The translations under genes and the position numbers were made by a program. Shown here piece by piece: positions 1 to 8,560 of a stretch of DNA of 64,000 nt; within the stretch, counting starts at the first letter, position 1; the number at the start of each line of letters is the position of its first letter. The notes under the pieces are model-generated. The model was not told the DNA's origin, made no database searches, and saw nothing but the letters and a program-made list of their open reading frames with translations. Source of the DNA: Bog-473 sp963850095 (GTDB taxonomy: Bacteria > Actinomycetota > Acidimicrobiia > Acidimicrobiales > RAAP-2); assembly GCA_963850095.1 (NCBI GenBank), contig CAWKJX010000001.1, positions 97,935 to 161,934 on the forward strand. The letters run 5' to 3'.

Positions 1-2
1 AG

Positions 3-653
3 GCGCAAGGGCGCACCTGCCTGGCCGTGCCCATGGACCTGATGGACCGCTCGTCGGTGCGGGCGGCCGCCGAAGCGGCGCTGGCCTTCCGGGGCCGGGT
101 CGACGTGCTGGTCAACAACGCCATCTACCAGGGCCCCGGGACCATGGACCGCATTCTGGACCTGCCGCTCGAGCTGGCCGAGCGCTGCCTGGTGGGCGAC
201 TACCTGCACCCGCTGCTCCTCATTCAGCTCGTGCTGCCCCAGATGCTCGAGCGCGGCGAGGGGCGACTGGTCAACATGCTCTCGGAGGCGGCCTTCACCA
301 CGCCACCCGCGCCGGCCGGCCGGGGCGGCTGGGGTGTCGCCTACGCGGCGGCCAAGGCCGCCTTCCACCGTGTGACGGACATGTGCCAGGTGGAGTTCGC
401 CGACGCCGGCATCATGGCCTTCTCCATCGCGCCGGGCCTCACCCTGACCGAGTCGATGCGGGCCTCGGGCATGGACCAGGTGCTCACCGGGGCCGGGCAT
501 GTGCCGGCGCCACCCGAGGTGGCCGGGGAGGTGGCGGCCTGGCTGGCGGACGAACCCGACGCGGCCCGTCACGCCGGGCAGATGGTCTCGTCGCGCCGGC
601 TGTGCCGCGAGCTGGGGCTCGTGCCGGGGTGGCCACCTCCCCGGCCGACCTGA
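3..653 (+). CDS. Short-chain dehydrogenase/reductase (SDR), 5'-truncated
   Basis: The frame is open from base 3, so the start codon lies before the window; the first ATG inside (base 27) is not the real start. The visible part shows the SDR landmarks in order: an NNA motif ('VLVNNA') that stabilises the central sheet, a Ser/Glu stretch on the following strand, the catalytic Tyr-x-x-x-Lys as 'YAAAK', and a 'APG' turn after it. The N-terminal glycine-rich nucleotide site would be upstream. The family reduces or oxidises alcohol/carbonyl groups with NAD(P)H; the substrate cannot be told. It ends four bases before the stop of the convergent SCO6745-type gene, so the two genes meet tail to tail with no room for a terminator. 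Confidence 0.8.
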   Translation, partial: AQGRTCLAVPMDLMDRSSVRAAAEAALAFRGRVDVLVNNAIYQGPGTMDRILDLPLELAERCLVGDYLHPLLLIQLVLPQMLERGEGRLVNMLSEAAFTTPPAPAGRGGWGVAYAAAKAAFHRVTDMCQVEFADAGIMAFSIAPGLTLTESMRASGMDQVLTGAGHVPAPPEVAGEVAAWLADEPDAARHAGQMVSSRRLCRELGLVPGWPPPRPT

Positions 654-656
654 GGT

Positions 657-1541
657 CTACAGGCGCGGCAGGCCAATGGGGTTGGGGAAAGGGAGAACGC
701 CGGCGGCGACGATGTCCCGGGCGCAGGCGCGCAACGCGCCGAGGAGGTCCTCGCGTGCGCCGTCGCCCAGCGCGGCGTAGGCCGGCTCGGCCAGCTCGTC
801 GGTCAGGGCCTCGACCTCGGCGTGGCGCAGACGGCCGGCGTCGGTGGCCCGCCCGTCGGAGTGCAGCAGGCCGAGGGCGACGAGCGCCGCCGTCCCGGCC
901 TCCCACTCCTCCGTGCTCCAGCCACGGTTGTCGCGCAGCAGCTCGGAGGGGATGCCCTTGGTGCCCGCCGCCAGCAGGTGGGCCCCGAGGCCGGTCAGCC
1001 CGCGGGTCACCAGCGCGGCGACGTGGCCGTCGCCGCGGTGCTCCCGTAGGGTCGTGCAGGCCTGCCAGGCCTCGGCCAGGCCGTCGGGCCCGAGGTCGGC
1101 CGCCACCACCGGCCACAGGTCCTGATTGGCGGCGGCCATGACCCGCCCCGGGACGTCGCACCGGGCGACGGCGTGGCGCAGCAGGGGCAGCACCGCCCCC
1201 AGGTTGGTGCGGGCCTCGACCCGGCACAGCTCACCGAGTGCGGCCGCGGCGGCGCGGGCCCGCACGGTGCACAGGGTCTCGGGCGCCACCACCTCCCAAC
1301 AGCTCGGCACGGCCCGGGCCACCATCGCCGGGGCGAAGTTGTAGAAGGCGGCACCGACCGGTCCGGGGCCGACCCGCCCGAGCGGGGCGGCCCGGGACGC
1401 GAAGTAGCCGGCCCAGAAACCCCGCAGGCCGGCCTCCTTCAGCGCGCCGCGCGCGCCCGGGGCGAAGTAGGTGACGGCGTGGATGGTCTCGACGGCGACC
1501 CAGAGGTCGCGAGCGGTGACGCGGTGCGGCGCCCGGCTCAG
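657..1541 (-). CDS. SCO6745-family protein
   Basis: About 294 residues. The N-terminal region 'ETIHAVTYFAP' followed by 'GLRGFWAGYFASRAAPLG' and 'FYNFAPAMVARA' is the signature of the actinobacterial SCO6745 family (winged-helix-like HTH_67 proteins of unknown function). It follows qcrB directly. The start is odd: the conserved block begins only a few codons after the qcrB stop and there is no ATG, GTG or TTG in frame in the plausible region; the CTG at 1541-1539, which overlaps the qcrB TGA, is the best available start. Either a CTG start with translational coupling to qcrB is used or a base error hides the true start. Function unknown; the link with the bc1 complex is positional only. Confidence 0.65.
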   Translation of the reverse strand: MSRAPHRVTARDLWVAVETIHAVTYFAPGARGALKEAGLRGFWAGYFASRAAPLGRVGPGPVGAAFYNFAPAMVARAVPSCWEVVAPETLCTVRARAAAAALGELCRVEARTNLGAVLPLLRHAVARCDVPGRVMAAANQDLWPVVAADLGPDGLAEAWQACTTLREHRGDGHVAALVTRGLTGLGAHLLAAGTKGIPSELLRDNRGWSTEEWEAGTAALVALGLLHSDGRATDAGRLRHAEVEALTDELAEPAYAALGDGAREDLLGALRACARDIVAAGVLPFPNPIGLPRL

Positions 1542-3103
1542 CGGGTGACCTGGCGCACGCCCGTGGGCGACGCCTCCGGCAAGCCGTTGCCGCCGTTGGC
1601 CAGCGGCTCGATGTCGATGAACTCCGGTACCGGCTCGGGGTCCAGCTCGTCGTGCTCGTCGTCGGGCCGCGGGGCGGACGGCACGGTGGAGTACTCGCCC
1701 TGGGCGGAGCGGGACACGATGACGGCGCGCTTGCGCTTGCCGATGCCGTGGACGCCCTGCATCTCCCGGCACAGCTGGTACGTCACCAGGGCCGCCACGA
1801 CCGGGACGGCGAAGGTGGCGATCCGGAAGAACCACAGCACCGCGTTGAGCGACACGTGGAAGAAGTTGGCCAGGACGTCGGTGGAGCTGGCAGCGAACAG
1901 CACGAACATGAAGGAGAACATGGCCACGCCGGCCGCCGTTCGCTTCGGCCGGTCCCGCGGCCGATCGAGCAGGTTGTGCAGCTCGTTGTCCTTCGTGAGC
2001 CGGCGTTCGAGGGCGGGATACATGAGCCAGAACCCGACCAGCAGAGCCGGGAACAGGACGGCCGGCAGGAACACCTCGAGCGGAACGGTATAGCCGAAGC
2101 CGGTGAGCTCCCACGACGGAAAGATGCGCAGGGCCCCGTCGAGCATGCCCATGTACCAGTCGGGCTGCACCGCATAGGAGATCTTCGAGGCGTCGTAGGA
2201 GCCGAACTGCCAGATGGGGTTGATCTGGACGAACGCCCCCAGCAGCGCCGACGCCGCGGCGACCATGAAGAGGAAGCCCGTGGTCTTGGCCATGAAGGTG
2301 GGGAACATGGGCGAGCCGACCACGTTGTGCTCGGTGCGGCCCTCGCCGGGGAACTGGGTGTGCTTCTGGCGCACCAGCAGGCCCAGGTGGGCCGCCAGCA
2401 GGCCAAGGATGGCCAACGGGATGATCAGGACGTGGATGATGAAGAACCTCGGGAAGATCGACCCGTTCCCCGGGAACGGACCACCCCACAGGAACGACAC
2501 CATGTAGCTGCCGATCAGCGGCTGTGACTCGGCGATGGAGTAGCCGATGCGCAGGCCAGTGCCCGAAATCAGGTCGTCCGGCAGCGAGTAGCCGATGAAC
2601 CCCTCGAGCACGGCCAGGAAGAGCATCAGGATGCCGATGGTCCAGTTGAGCTCGCGCGGCTTGCGGAAGGCGCCGGTGAAGAAGATACGCGCCATGTGCA
2701 CGATGATCGAACCGATGAAGATGTCGGCCGCCCAGTGGTGCATCTGGCGGATCAGCAGGCCGCCGCGCACCGCGAAGGAGATGTTCACCGACGAGGCGTA
2801 GGCCTCCGAGACCCGCTGGCCCTGCAGCGGGACGTAGCTCCCGTGGTACACGACCTGCGTGGCCGACGGGATGTAGTACAGCGACAGGAAGATGCCCGTG
2901 ACGATGAGGACGATGAAGGAGTAGAGCGAGATCTCACCGAGCATGAACGACCAGTGGTCGGGGAAGATCTTGTCGAGGAAGACGCGCCCGCCCTTGGCCA
3001 CGCCGAGACGGTCGTCGAGCTCGCCGACCACCTTGCCGACGTGGCCGTAGGGGCCCATGTCCTGCTTGGCGCTGCGCTTGGTCTTGGCCGCAGAGGCACT
3101 CAT
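1538..3103 (-). CDS. qcrB: Cytochrome bc1 complex cytochrome b subunit
   Basis: 521 residues, the usual length for actinobacterial QcrB. Membrane subunit that binds two b haems and forms the menaquinol oxidation and reduction sites. The haem-ligand helices are visible: 'RQMHHWAADIFIG...HMAR' near residue 120-135 and 'HVLII...AAHLGLLVRQKHTQFPG' near 225-250. The Qo-site motif is PDWY ('VQPDWYMGML'), the actinobacterial version of PEWY. A hydrophilic tail of about 80 residues, rich in Asp, Glu and Pro, follows the last membrane helix. Its ATG overlaps the qcrA TGA (ATGA), so the two are translationally coupled. Partner of QcrA and QcrC in the bc1-aa3 supercomplex. Confidence 0.96.
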   Translation of the reverse strand: MSASAAKTKRSAKQDMGPYGHVGKVVGELDDRLGVAKGGRVFLDKIFPDHWSFMLGEISLYSFIVLIVTGIFLSLYYIPSATQVVYHGSYVPLQGQRVSEAYASSVNISFAVRGGLLIRQMHHWAADIFIGSIIVHMARIFFTGAFRKPRELNWTIGILMLFLAVLEGFIGYSLPDDLISGTGLRIGYSIAESQPLIGSYMVSFLWGGPFPGNGSIFPRFFIIHVLIIPLAILGLLAAHLGLLVRQKHTQFPGEGRTEHNVVGSPMFPTFMAKTTGFLFMVAAASALLGAFVQINPIWQFGSYDASKISYAVQPDWYMGMLDGALRIFPSWELTGFGYTVPLEVFLPAVLFPALLVGFWLMYPALERRLTKDNELHNLLDRPRDRPKRTAAGVAMFSFMFVLFAASSTDVLANFFHVSLNAVLWFFRIATFAVPVVAALVTYQLCREMQGVHGIGKRKRAVIVSRSAQGEYSTVPSAPRPDDEHDELDPEPVPEFIDIEPLANGGNGLPEASPTGVRQVTR

Positions 3104-4074
3104 GACCGCTCCCAGAAGCCGGGTCCGACCGGTTGATCATAGGGCCCCATGGCCACCAGATAGCCGTCGTCGTTGTAGCCCAGCTGCATCTGCGGCAGGG
3201 GGCGGGGTGCCGGTCCGAACTGCGGCACGGCGCCGTTGCGCACGTTGAACATGGACTGGTGGCACGGGCACACGAGCAGCTCGAGCTCCTGCTCGTAGAG
3301 GCCCACCGGACAGCCCAGGTGGGTGCACACCTTGGAGTAGGCCACATAGCCGTCGGGGGTCCAGCTCTCGCGCCCGGGCATGGTCGGGGGGTCGAGGGGC
3401 TGATCCGACACGCGGATCAGCACGGTCTGGTCGATGGCCTGCCCGTCGTCGGTGAAGTAGGGCTGGCCGTCCTCGTAGCGCAGCTGGTTGCGTGGGTAGA
3501 CGGTCATGATGCCGCCGACCACCAGGGTCTCCTTGGTGACGGGGCGCCCGCTCGAGTCGACCAGGACCGATCCCTTACGCCAGTTGGTGACGTCGAAGGT
3601 CTCCTGGGGGAGGGGGCCGAGCGAGCGCAACAGCGGGAAGGCCGCCACAATGCCGAAGAGGCCGGCCCCGAGCGCGAAGAGCCCGCCCAGCAGCTTGCGC
3701 CGCTTGACGACGACGGCCGAGCGCTCAACCAGCGCGGCCGACATGGAGTCGCGTTCTTCGGGACTGGAGGCCAGCGGGTGACGGTCCTCGACGAAGGGCC
3801 CCTGGGGCATGAGGTACTTGCCCCAGGCGGTCAGGCCGAACCCGAGCAGGAACATGCCGGCGCCCAGCGCCCCGCCGAACGTCCAGTCGTTCCAGTTCTG
3901 CCAGTAGGCCGCCCCGGCCAACCCGAAGAAGATCATCGACAAAACGAAAATGACGGCGACAATCCCCTCGACGCGCTGGGGGTGCTTGGCGGCGTCGCCC
4001 ATGTGCGGGTCGCTCAGGGCCGCCACCGGCATGGGCACCCGGGTGCGCGAGGGTTCGTGGTCCGTCTGGCTCAC
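3100..4074 (-). CDS. qcrA: Cytochrome bc1 complex Rieske iron-sulfur subunit
   Basis: 324 residues. GTG start at 4074 chosen because GTGA overlaps the qcrC stop and the reading frame upstream is only a shadow of qcrC. Three hydrophobic segments in the first half (about residues 33-55, 65-82 and 120-145) match the actinobacterial QcrA, which has three N-terminal helices rather than one. The C-terminal Rieske fold carries both cluster-binding loops, 'CTHLGCPVG' and 'CPCHQS', giving two Cys and two His ligands for the 2Fe-2S centre that takes electrons from menaquinol to the QcrC haems. Confidence 0.96.
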   Translation of the reverse strand: MSQTDHEPSRTRVPMPVAALSDPHMGDAAKHPQRVEGIVAVIFVLSMIFFGLAGAAYWQNWNDWTFGGALGAGMFLLGFGLTAWGKYLMPQGPFVEDRHPLASSPEERDSMSAALVERSAVVVKRRKLLGGLFALGAGLFGIVAAFPLLRSLGPLPQETFDVTNWRKGSVLVDSSGRPVTKETLVVGGIMTVYPRNQLRYEDGQPYFTDDGQAIDQTVLIRVSDQPLDPPTMPGRESWTPDGYVAYSKVCTHLGCPVGLYEQELELLVCPCHQSMFNVRNGAVPQFGPAPRPLPQMQLGYNDDGYLVAMGPYDQPVGPGFWERS

Positions 4075-5063
4075 GAGCGCTCCCCGATCCAGAAGCAGAT
4101 GAGCGCGAGCCCGCCGACGCCGATCAACAGGGCGACGAAGCCTTCGGCGACCGGGCCGACCCCGCCCAGCCCGAAGCCGCCCGGGTTGCTCGGGTGCTGC
4201 AGGCGGCCGGTGACGTAGGACACGATGTCGCGCACCTGGGCGTCGGACAGGTTGCCCGAGAAGCGCGGCATGTTGGCCGGTCCGGTCCGCATGGCCTCGG
4301 CCACCTGCTGGGGGGTGACGCTGCGGTTCTGCAGCGTCGGGGCGTTGGTCCCGTAGGCCAACGCGTCGCCGGCGCCGGTGATGGTGTGGCAGGCGGCGCA
4401 GTTGAGCGAGAAGAGCGACTGCCCGACCGACTGGTTGGCCCCCTGCAGGTGCGGGTAGGGCACGGCGGGCACCGACGGGTCGAGCGAGTTCACCCACGCC
4501 GCCAGCTCCAGCGCGTCCTTGGGCGTGAGGCGGGTCGGCCGGCGCTCGGCCTCCACCGCCTTCACGTCGGCGGCGGGCATGCGGCCCGAGCTGACCCAGA
4601 AGTCGACCGTCGCCGCGCCCACGCCCTGCAGGTTGGGCCCGATGGTGGCCTGGCCCTCGGGCCCGACGCCGTTGGCGTCGTTGCCGTGACAGCTCGAACA
4701 CGTCTGGGCGAAGAGCTGCTGGCCCGCCGCGATGAACGAACGCGGCGGGTTGGCGTAGGTGATGGCGCTGTTGCCGTAGGAGACCAGGTGCCCGTCGTGG
4801 CAGATCAGGTTGGTGCTGTGGAACGGGTTGCCCGAATTGGGGACCGGGCTGACGCCGCGGGTGTTGATCGGGCCGCACGCCTTCGCCACGGCCTTGGCGG
4901 CGTTCGTCGAGACCGTGGCGGCGTCGGAGTGCCCGCTGGCTCCCGCGTCGGCGCCGGGCAGGAACATGGCGAACGAGGCCAGCGCGGCCACGGCCAGGAG
5001 GCCGGCCGGAAGGAGGATCTGAGTGCGGAGCGTCCTCGGGTGTGGTGTGCGCACGCCGTTCAC
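4071..5063 (-). CDS. qcrC: Cytochrome bc1 complex dihaem cytochrome c subunit
   Basis: 330 residues. A hydrophobic N-terminal segment (about residues 15-34) exports the protein; two c-type haem sites follow, 'CSSCH' near residue 127 and 'CAACH' near residue 222, each in its own cytochrome c domain with a distal Met-containing loop ('GRMP', 'ANMPRFSG'). A C-terminal membrane helix ending 'CFWIGERS' anchors it. This is the actinobacterial dihaem QcrC that passes electrons straight to the cytochrome oxidase, replacing a soluble cytochrome c. Lies two bases after ctaE and overlaps qcrA, so ctaE-qcrC-qcrA-qcrB form one operon. Confidence 0.96.
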   Translation of the reverse strand: MNGVRTPHPRTLRTQILLPAGLLAVAALASFAMFLPGADAGASGHSDAATVSTNAAKAVAKACGPINTRGVSPVPNSGNPFHSTNLICHDGHLVSYGNSAITYANPPRSFIAAGQQLFAQTCSSCHGNDANGVGPEGQATIGPNLQGVGAATVDFWVSSGRMPAADVKAVEAERRPTRLTPKDALELAAWVNSLDPSVPAVPYPHLQGANQSVGQSLFSLNCAACHTITGAGDALAYGTNAPTLQNRSVTPQQVAEAMRTGPANMPRFSGNLSDAQVRDIVSYVTGRLQHPSNPGGFGLGGVGPVAEGFVALLIGVGGLALICFWIGERS

Positions 5064-5065
5064 GC

Positions 5066-5668
5066 CTACTTCAGGAGGAACAGGCAGCTGTAGAGGCCGA
5101 CCCAGACGATGTCGACGAAGTGCCAGTAGTAGGAGACGCCTTGCACGGCGGACAGCTCGCCCGGGTCACCGCCCTTGTCGCCGCGCATACGTCCGAGCAG
5201 GAACGCCATGGCGACCAGGCCGATGAAGACGTGCAGTCCGTGCAGGCCGGACATGATGTAGAAGAGCGAGCCGTACGAGTTCGTGTACCAGCGCGTCGGG
5301 CTGAACAGCCACTCGTACGCCTGGTTCCCGAGGAAGGCCGTGCCGAGGATGATCGTGAAGACGATCCAGCGGCGGGCCGACCTGCGCCGGCGCCATTCGA
5401 CTTCGAACACCGCCTTCTGCATGGTGAAGCTCGAGGACACCAGGATCAGCGTGAAGAAGCCGGCCCGCAAGGTGTCGAGGTCGGTGCCCGCCGGAGGCCA
5501 GGGACCCACGGTGTTGGCCCGGATGGTGAAGAAGGCGGCGAAGAGCCCGCTGAAGAACATCAGCTCGGACCCGAGCCAGATCATGACCCCGACGGCCAGC
5601 ATGGGCGGCCGGTCGTGGATGATCTTTCCCTGTGGCGCGGGGATCTCCGCCGAAACGGCCTGGGTCAC
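5066..5668 (-). CDS. ctaE: Cytochrome c oxidase subunit III
   Basis: 200 residues with five predicted membrane helices, as in actinobacterial CtaE. Helix III/IV signatures are visible: 'GSELMFFSGLFAAFF' with the conserved Glu, 'GLHGLHVFIGL', and the C-terminal 'YYWHFVDIVWVGLY'. Non-catalytic core subunit of aa3 oxidase that stabilises subunit I and its proton uptake. The start is GTG at 5668. It heads the ctaE-qcrCAB operon. Subunits I and II are not in the window. The 86 bases upstream contain, on the minus strand, TTGGCA and a TAAAAA run just before the start, which could be a promoter but is not strong enough to annotate separately. Confidence 0.95.
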   Translation of the reverse strand: MTQAVSAEIPAPQGKIIHDRPPMLAVGVMIWLGSELMFFSGLFAAFFTIRANTVGPWPPAGTDLDTLRAGFFTLILVSSSFTMQKAVFEVEWRRRRSARRWIVFTIILGTAFLGNQAYEWLFSPTRWYTNSYGSLFYIMSGLHGLHVFIGLVAMAFLLGRMRGDKGGDPGELSAVQGVSYYWHFVDIVWVGLYSCLFLLK

Positions 5669-5754
5669 AGCGCTTTTTTAGTCCACCGGAGCCCGAAAAT
5701 GCCAAAACGCTGGTGGGGACGCCGGAGCGCGGGCTTCCGGGGTGAACCCCCAGG

Positions 5755-8124
5755 TCAGTGCAGGTCGACGGGAAGGGGTTCGGCGTGCACGACGGCCAGC
5801 CGCCTGGTGGGTCTGGTCAGGGCCACGTAGAGCGTCCGCAGGCCCCTCGTGGTGGCCACCGGAGGGCCTTCGCCGGCCGGCTCGTCGCCCACCGAGGCCA
5901 CCAGCGACGGCTCGACGACGATGACCGAGTCGAACTCCAGGCCGTTGGCCTCGTCGGCGGGCAGCACCACCAGCCCGGCCTCCAGGCCGTCGCCCGACAC
6001 GACGCGCGGGTCGATGGGGTCGAGACCGGCGTCGACCAGGGCCCGGACCAGCTCGGGGAGCATGACGGCCGGGCCGAGGACGGCGACGTGGCCTGGGGTG
6101 ACGGCCGCCACCTCCTGGCGCGCCACCTCGGCCAGGGCGCTCGACAACCCGGCCCGGGGCGCCCGCACAATGCGGGGCTCGAGCCCGGATTGGCGCACGG
6201 GGCGTGGCGGCGCGACCGACGGGGCGGCGACGGCCAGCACCTTCGAGGCCAGGGCGACCACCTCGGAGGGGGTGCGGTAGCTGACCGTGAGCTCCACCAG
6301 GCGGGGCGGGCGCGAGGGGCTCAGGTGCCGCGTGACGTCGTCCCACGTGGCCGGGGCCCAGGGCCCGGTGGCCTGCGCGACGTCGCCCACCACGGTCATG
6401 GAGCCCGAGAGCGAGCGGCGGGCCAGCATGCGCAGCTGCATGGGTGAGAGGTCCTGCACCTCGTCGACCACGATGTGGCCGAAGGAGCGGATGTCGTCCT
6501 CGGCGTTGGCGAGCCCCGGGCCGGCGGGCAGCGGCGACTGCGCCAGGCCCTGGGGCCAGAACCCGACCTCCTGGGCCAACGCGTCGTCGGCGCGCTGGGC
6601 CCGGGCCCGGTTGGTCCGCCCGGCCCGGCGTGATCCGAGGAGGGTGCGCGCCTCGTCGACCAGCGCGGTGTCGGCCACCGTCCAGGGGACGGCCTCGAGC
6701 GAGGCGCTGCGGGGACGGTACAGGCGCTTGCTCTCGTCGGCCGACAAAATTCCCTTGCCGGCCACGGCCAGCAGGGGCCGGGCACCCAGGAGATCGTGGA
6801 GGAACTCGTGCGGCGAGAGGCGGGGCCACATGCGGTCGAGCGCCTCGGTCACCTCGGGGACGCGGCGCAGACGCTGGGCCAGGTCGTTCTGCTCCTCCTG
6901 GCTCGGCCCCTCCTCGTCGGTGTCGGCACCGGAGCGGGCCAGGCGGGCCCGGTAGTCGTCGGCCAGGGCGCGCAGCACCTGCGCCTCGACCAGGCGGCGA
7001 CGCGCGTTGTGCGAGCCGGGCCGGCGTCGGGCCAGCGTCACGATGTCCTCGGTGACGGCGGCGCGCAGGCGGAGCACGCCCGCGCCGAAGGGAATTTCGG
7101 CGTCGCGCCGCAGCGGGCGCTCCCGGCTGCGCACGGCGCGCGCCAGCACCTTGACCATGCGGGCGTCGCCCTTGAGCTTGGCCACCGCCGCGTCGTCGAC
7201 GCCGCGCACGCGCACCTCGGGCACGAGGCCCGCCACGGTGGAGAGGCTCACACCCGTCTCGCCCAGGGACGGGAGGACCTGCTCGATGTAGCGCAGGAAG
7301 AGCGGGTTGGGCCCGACCACGAGCACACCCTGGCGCTCGAGCGGGAAGCGGTGCGTGTAGAGCAGGTAGGCGGCGCGGTGCAGGGCCACCGCGGTCTTGC
7401 CGGTGCCCGGGCCGCCCTGGACGACGAGCACGCCGGCGAGCGGGGAGCGGATGATTTCGTCCTGCTCGCGCTGGATGGTGCCGATGATGTCGCCCATGTG
7501 GCCCGTGCGCGCCTGGCCGAGCGCGGACAGCAGCGCGCCCGGACCGCCCAGGACCATGCCGTCGGAGAGCAGGCGCTCGCCGGCGGCGTCTCCGTCCGGT
7601 GCCGCCGCACCGTCGGGGTCCGGCGCCGGTGCGGCCGGCTGCCCGGAGGGGTCGACGAAGTACTCGTCCTCGAGTCCGACCACCAGGCGACCGCGCACGG
7701 CCAGGTGGCGGCGCCGGGCCAGGCCCTGGGGGTCGAGGCCGGTGGCCCGGTAGAAGGGCTCGGCCACGGGGGCGCGCCAGTCGACGACGAGCGGCTCGTG
7801 GTCGGGGCCCGAGACGGCCAGGCGCCCGATGTGGAAGGACTCGCCCAGCGAGCCGTTGGCAGGTGCGCCGTCGGGGACAGGTTCGGGCAGGCGGTCGATG
7901 CGGCCGAAATAGAGGGCCTGGTCCCCGATGTCGAGCTGCTCCAGGCGAGCCAGGCTGGTGCGCACGACGATGTCGCGCTCGGTGCGCGATTGGAAGGTAC
8001 CGCCGCGCCCCAGATCCAACACGCCCTCGAGCATCTGCCGGGCCTCGCCCCGCATGAACTCCAACCCGTCGTAGGCACGGTCGAGGAATTCCTGCTCATC
8101 CTGCAGATCGGACTGCTCGGGCAC
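5755..8124 (-). CDS. HelD/HelR-type RNA polymerase-associated superfamily 1 ATPase
   Basis: 789 residues, typical of the actinobacterial HelD/HelR group. An N-terminal helical arm ('DEQEFLDRAYDGLEFMRGEA') leads into a domain with 'VVDWRAPVAEPFY'. The Walker A motif 'GGPGTGKT' is near residue 236, Walker B appears as 'VVDEVQDLSPMQLRML', followed by 'VVGDVAQAT' (motif III) and a C-terminal UvrD-like half ending 'LYVALTRPTRRLAVVH' (motif VI). Such proteins release or recycle stalled RNA polymerase, and the HelR branch gives rifamycin tolerance; whether this one does is inference. Transcribed toward ctaE with an 86-base gap, so probably separately expressed. GTG or ATG start at 8124 near the family's usual N-terminus. 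Confidence 0.85.
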   Translation of the reverse strand: MPEQSDLQDEQEFLDRAYDGLEFMRGEARQMLEGVLDLGRGGTFQSRTERDIVVRTSLARLEQLDIGDQALYFGRIDRLPEPVPDGAPANGSLGESFHIGRLAVSGPDHEPLVVDWRAPVAEPFYRATGLDPQGLARRRHLAVRGRLVVGLEDEYFVDPSGQPAAPAPDPDGAAAPDGDAAGERLLSDGMVLGGPGALLSALGQARTGHMGDIIGTIQREQDEIIRSPLAGVLVVQGGPGTGKTAVALHRAAYLLYTHRFPLERQGVLVVGPNPLFLRYIEQVLPSLGETGVSLSTVAGLVPEVRVRGVDDAAVAKLKGDARMVKVLARAVRSRERPLRRDAEIPFGAGVLRLRAAVTEDIVTLARRRPGSHNARRRLVEAQVLRALADDYRARLARSGADTDEEGPSQEEQNDLAQRLRRVPEVTEALDRMWPRLSPHEFLHDLLGARPLLAVAGKGILSADESKRLYRPRSASLEAVPWTVADTALVDEARTLLGSRRAGRTNRARAQRADDALAQEVGFWPQGLAQSPLPAGPGLANAEDDIRSFGHIVVDEVQDLSPMQLRMLARRSLSGSMTVVGDVAQATGPWAPATWDDVTRHLSPSRPPRLVELTVSYRTPSEVVALASKVLAVAAPSVAPPRPVRQSGLEPRIVRAPRAGLSSALAEVARQEVAAVTPGHVAVLGPAVMLPELVRALVDAGLDPIDPRVVSGDGLEAGLVVLPADEANGLEFDSVIVVEPSLVASVGDEPAGEGPPVATTRGLRTLYVALTRPTRRLAVVHAEPLPVDLH

Positions 8125-8236
8125 CTCTCCCCTTTCTCCCCGGTCTGCACGGGGAAACGGTTCAGTCTAGACGCCCGGTCACGCCCGGGAGACCGGGGGG
8201 CCGACGCATACGATGAGCCGGATCGAAAGGACGACC

Positions 8237-8560
8237 ATGCTCATTTCCACCATGAACGACGTGCCCGGCTTCAAGGTGACCTCGGTCCTCGGTGAGGTGT
8301 TCGGGCTCACGGTGCGCTCGCGCAACGTCGGCTCGCAGTTCGGCGCCGCCTTCAAGTCGCTGGCCGGCGGCGAGCTCAAGGGCATGACCAAGAACCTCCA
8401 GCTGAGCCGGGAGGACGTCGTGGAGCGCATGGTGGCCGAGGCGGAGGCCCGGGGGGGCAACGCCGTGCTGGCCATGCGCTTCGACACGTCGGAGATGGGC
8501 GGCAACTGGACCGAAATCTGCGCCTACGGGACGGCGGTCGTCATAGAGCCGACCGCATGA
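8237..8560 (+). CDS. YbjQ/UPF0145 family protein
   Basis: 107 residues. ATG at 8237 preferred over the upstream 8213 because GAAAGGA (8225-8231) sits at proper spacing and the protein then starts 'MLISTMNDVPGF', the family's N-terminus. Characteristic segments are 'GEVFGLTVRSRN', 'ELKGMTKNLQLSREDVVERM' and 'GGNAVLAMRFDTSEMG'. The YbjQ family is described as a putative heavy-metal-binding fold that forms rings; no biochemical role is established. Its stop overlaps the hemE start (ATGA), so it is the first gene of the hemE-hemH-hemY-lnt string, which may hint at a metal or haem connection. Confidence 0.85.
   Translation: MLISTMNDVPGFKVTSVLGEVFGLTVRSRNVGSQFGAAFKSLAGGELKGMTKNLQLSREDVVERMVAEAEARGGNAVLAMRFDTSEMGGNWTEICAYGTAVVIEPTA

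Noticed and set aside
484..1227. 247-codon minus-strand open frame across the SDR/SCO6745 junction
   Set aside because: Arg/Gly/Pro-rich shadow; it overlaps two better supported genes in other frames.
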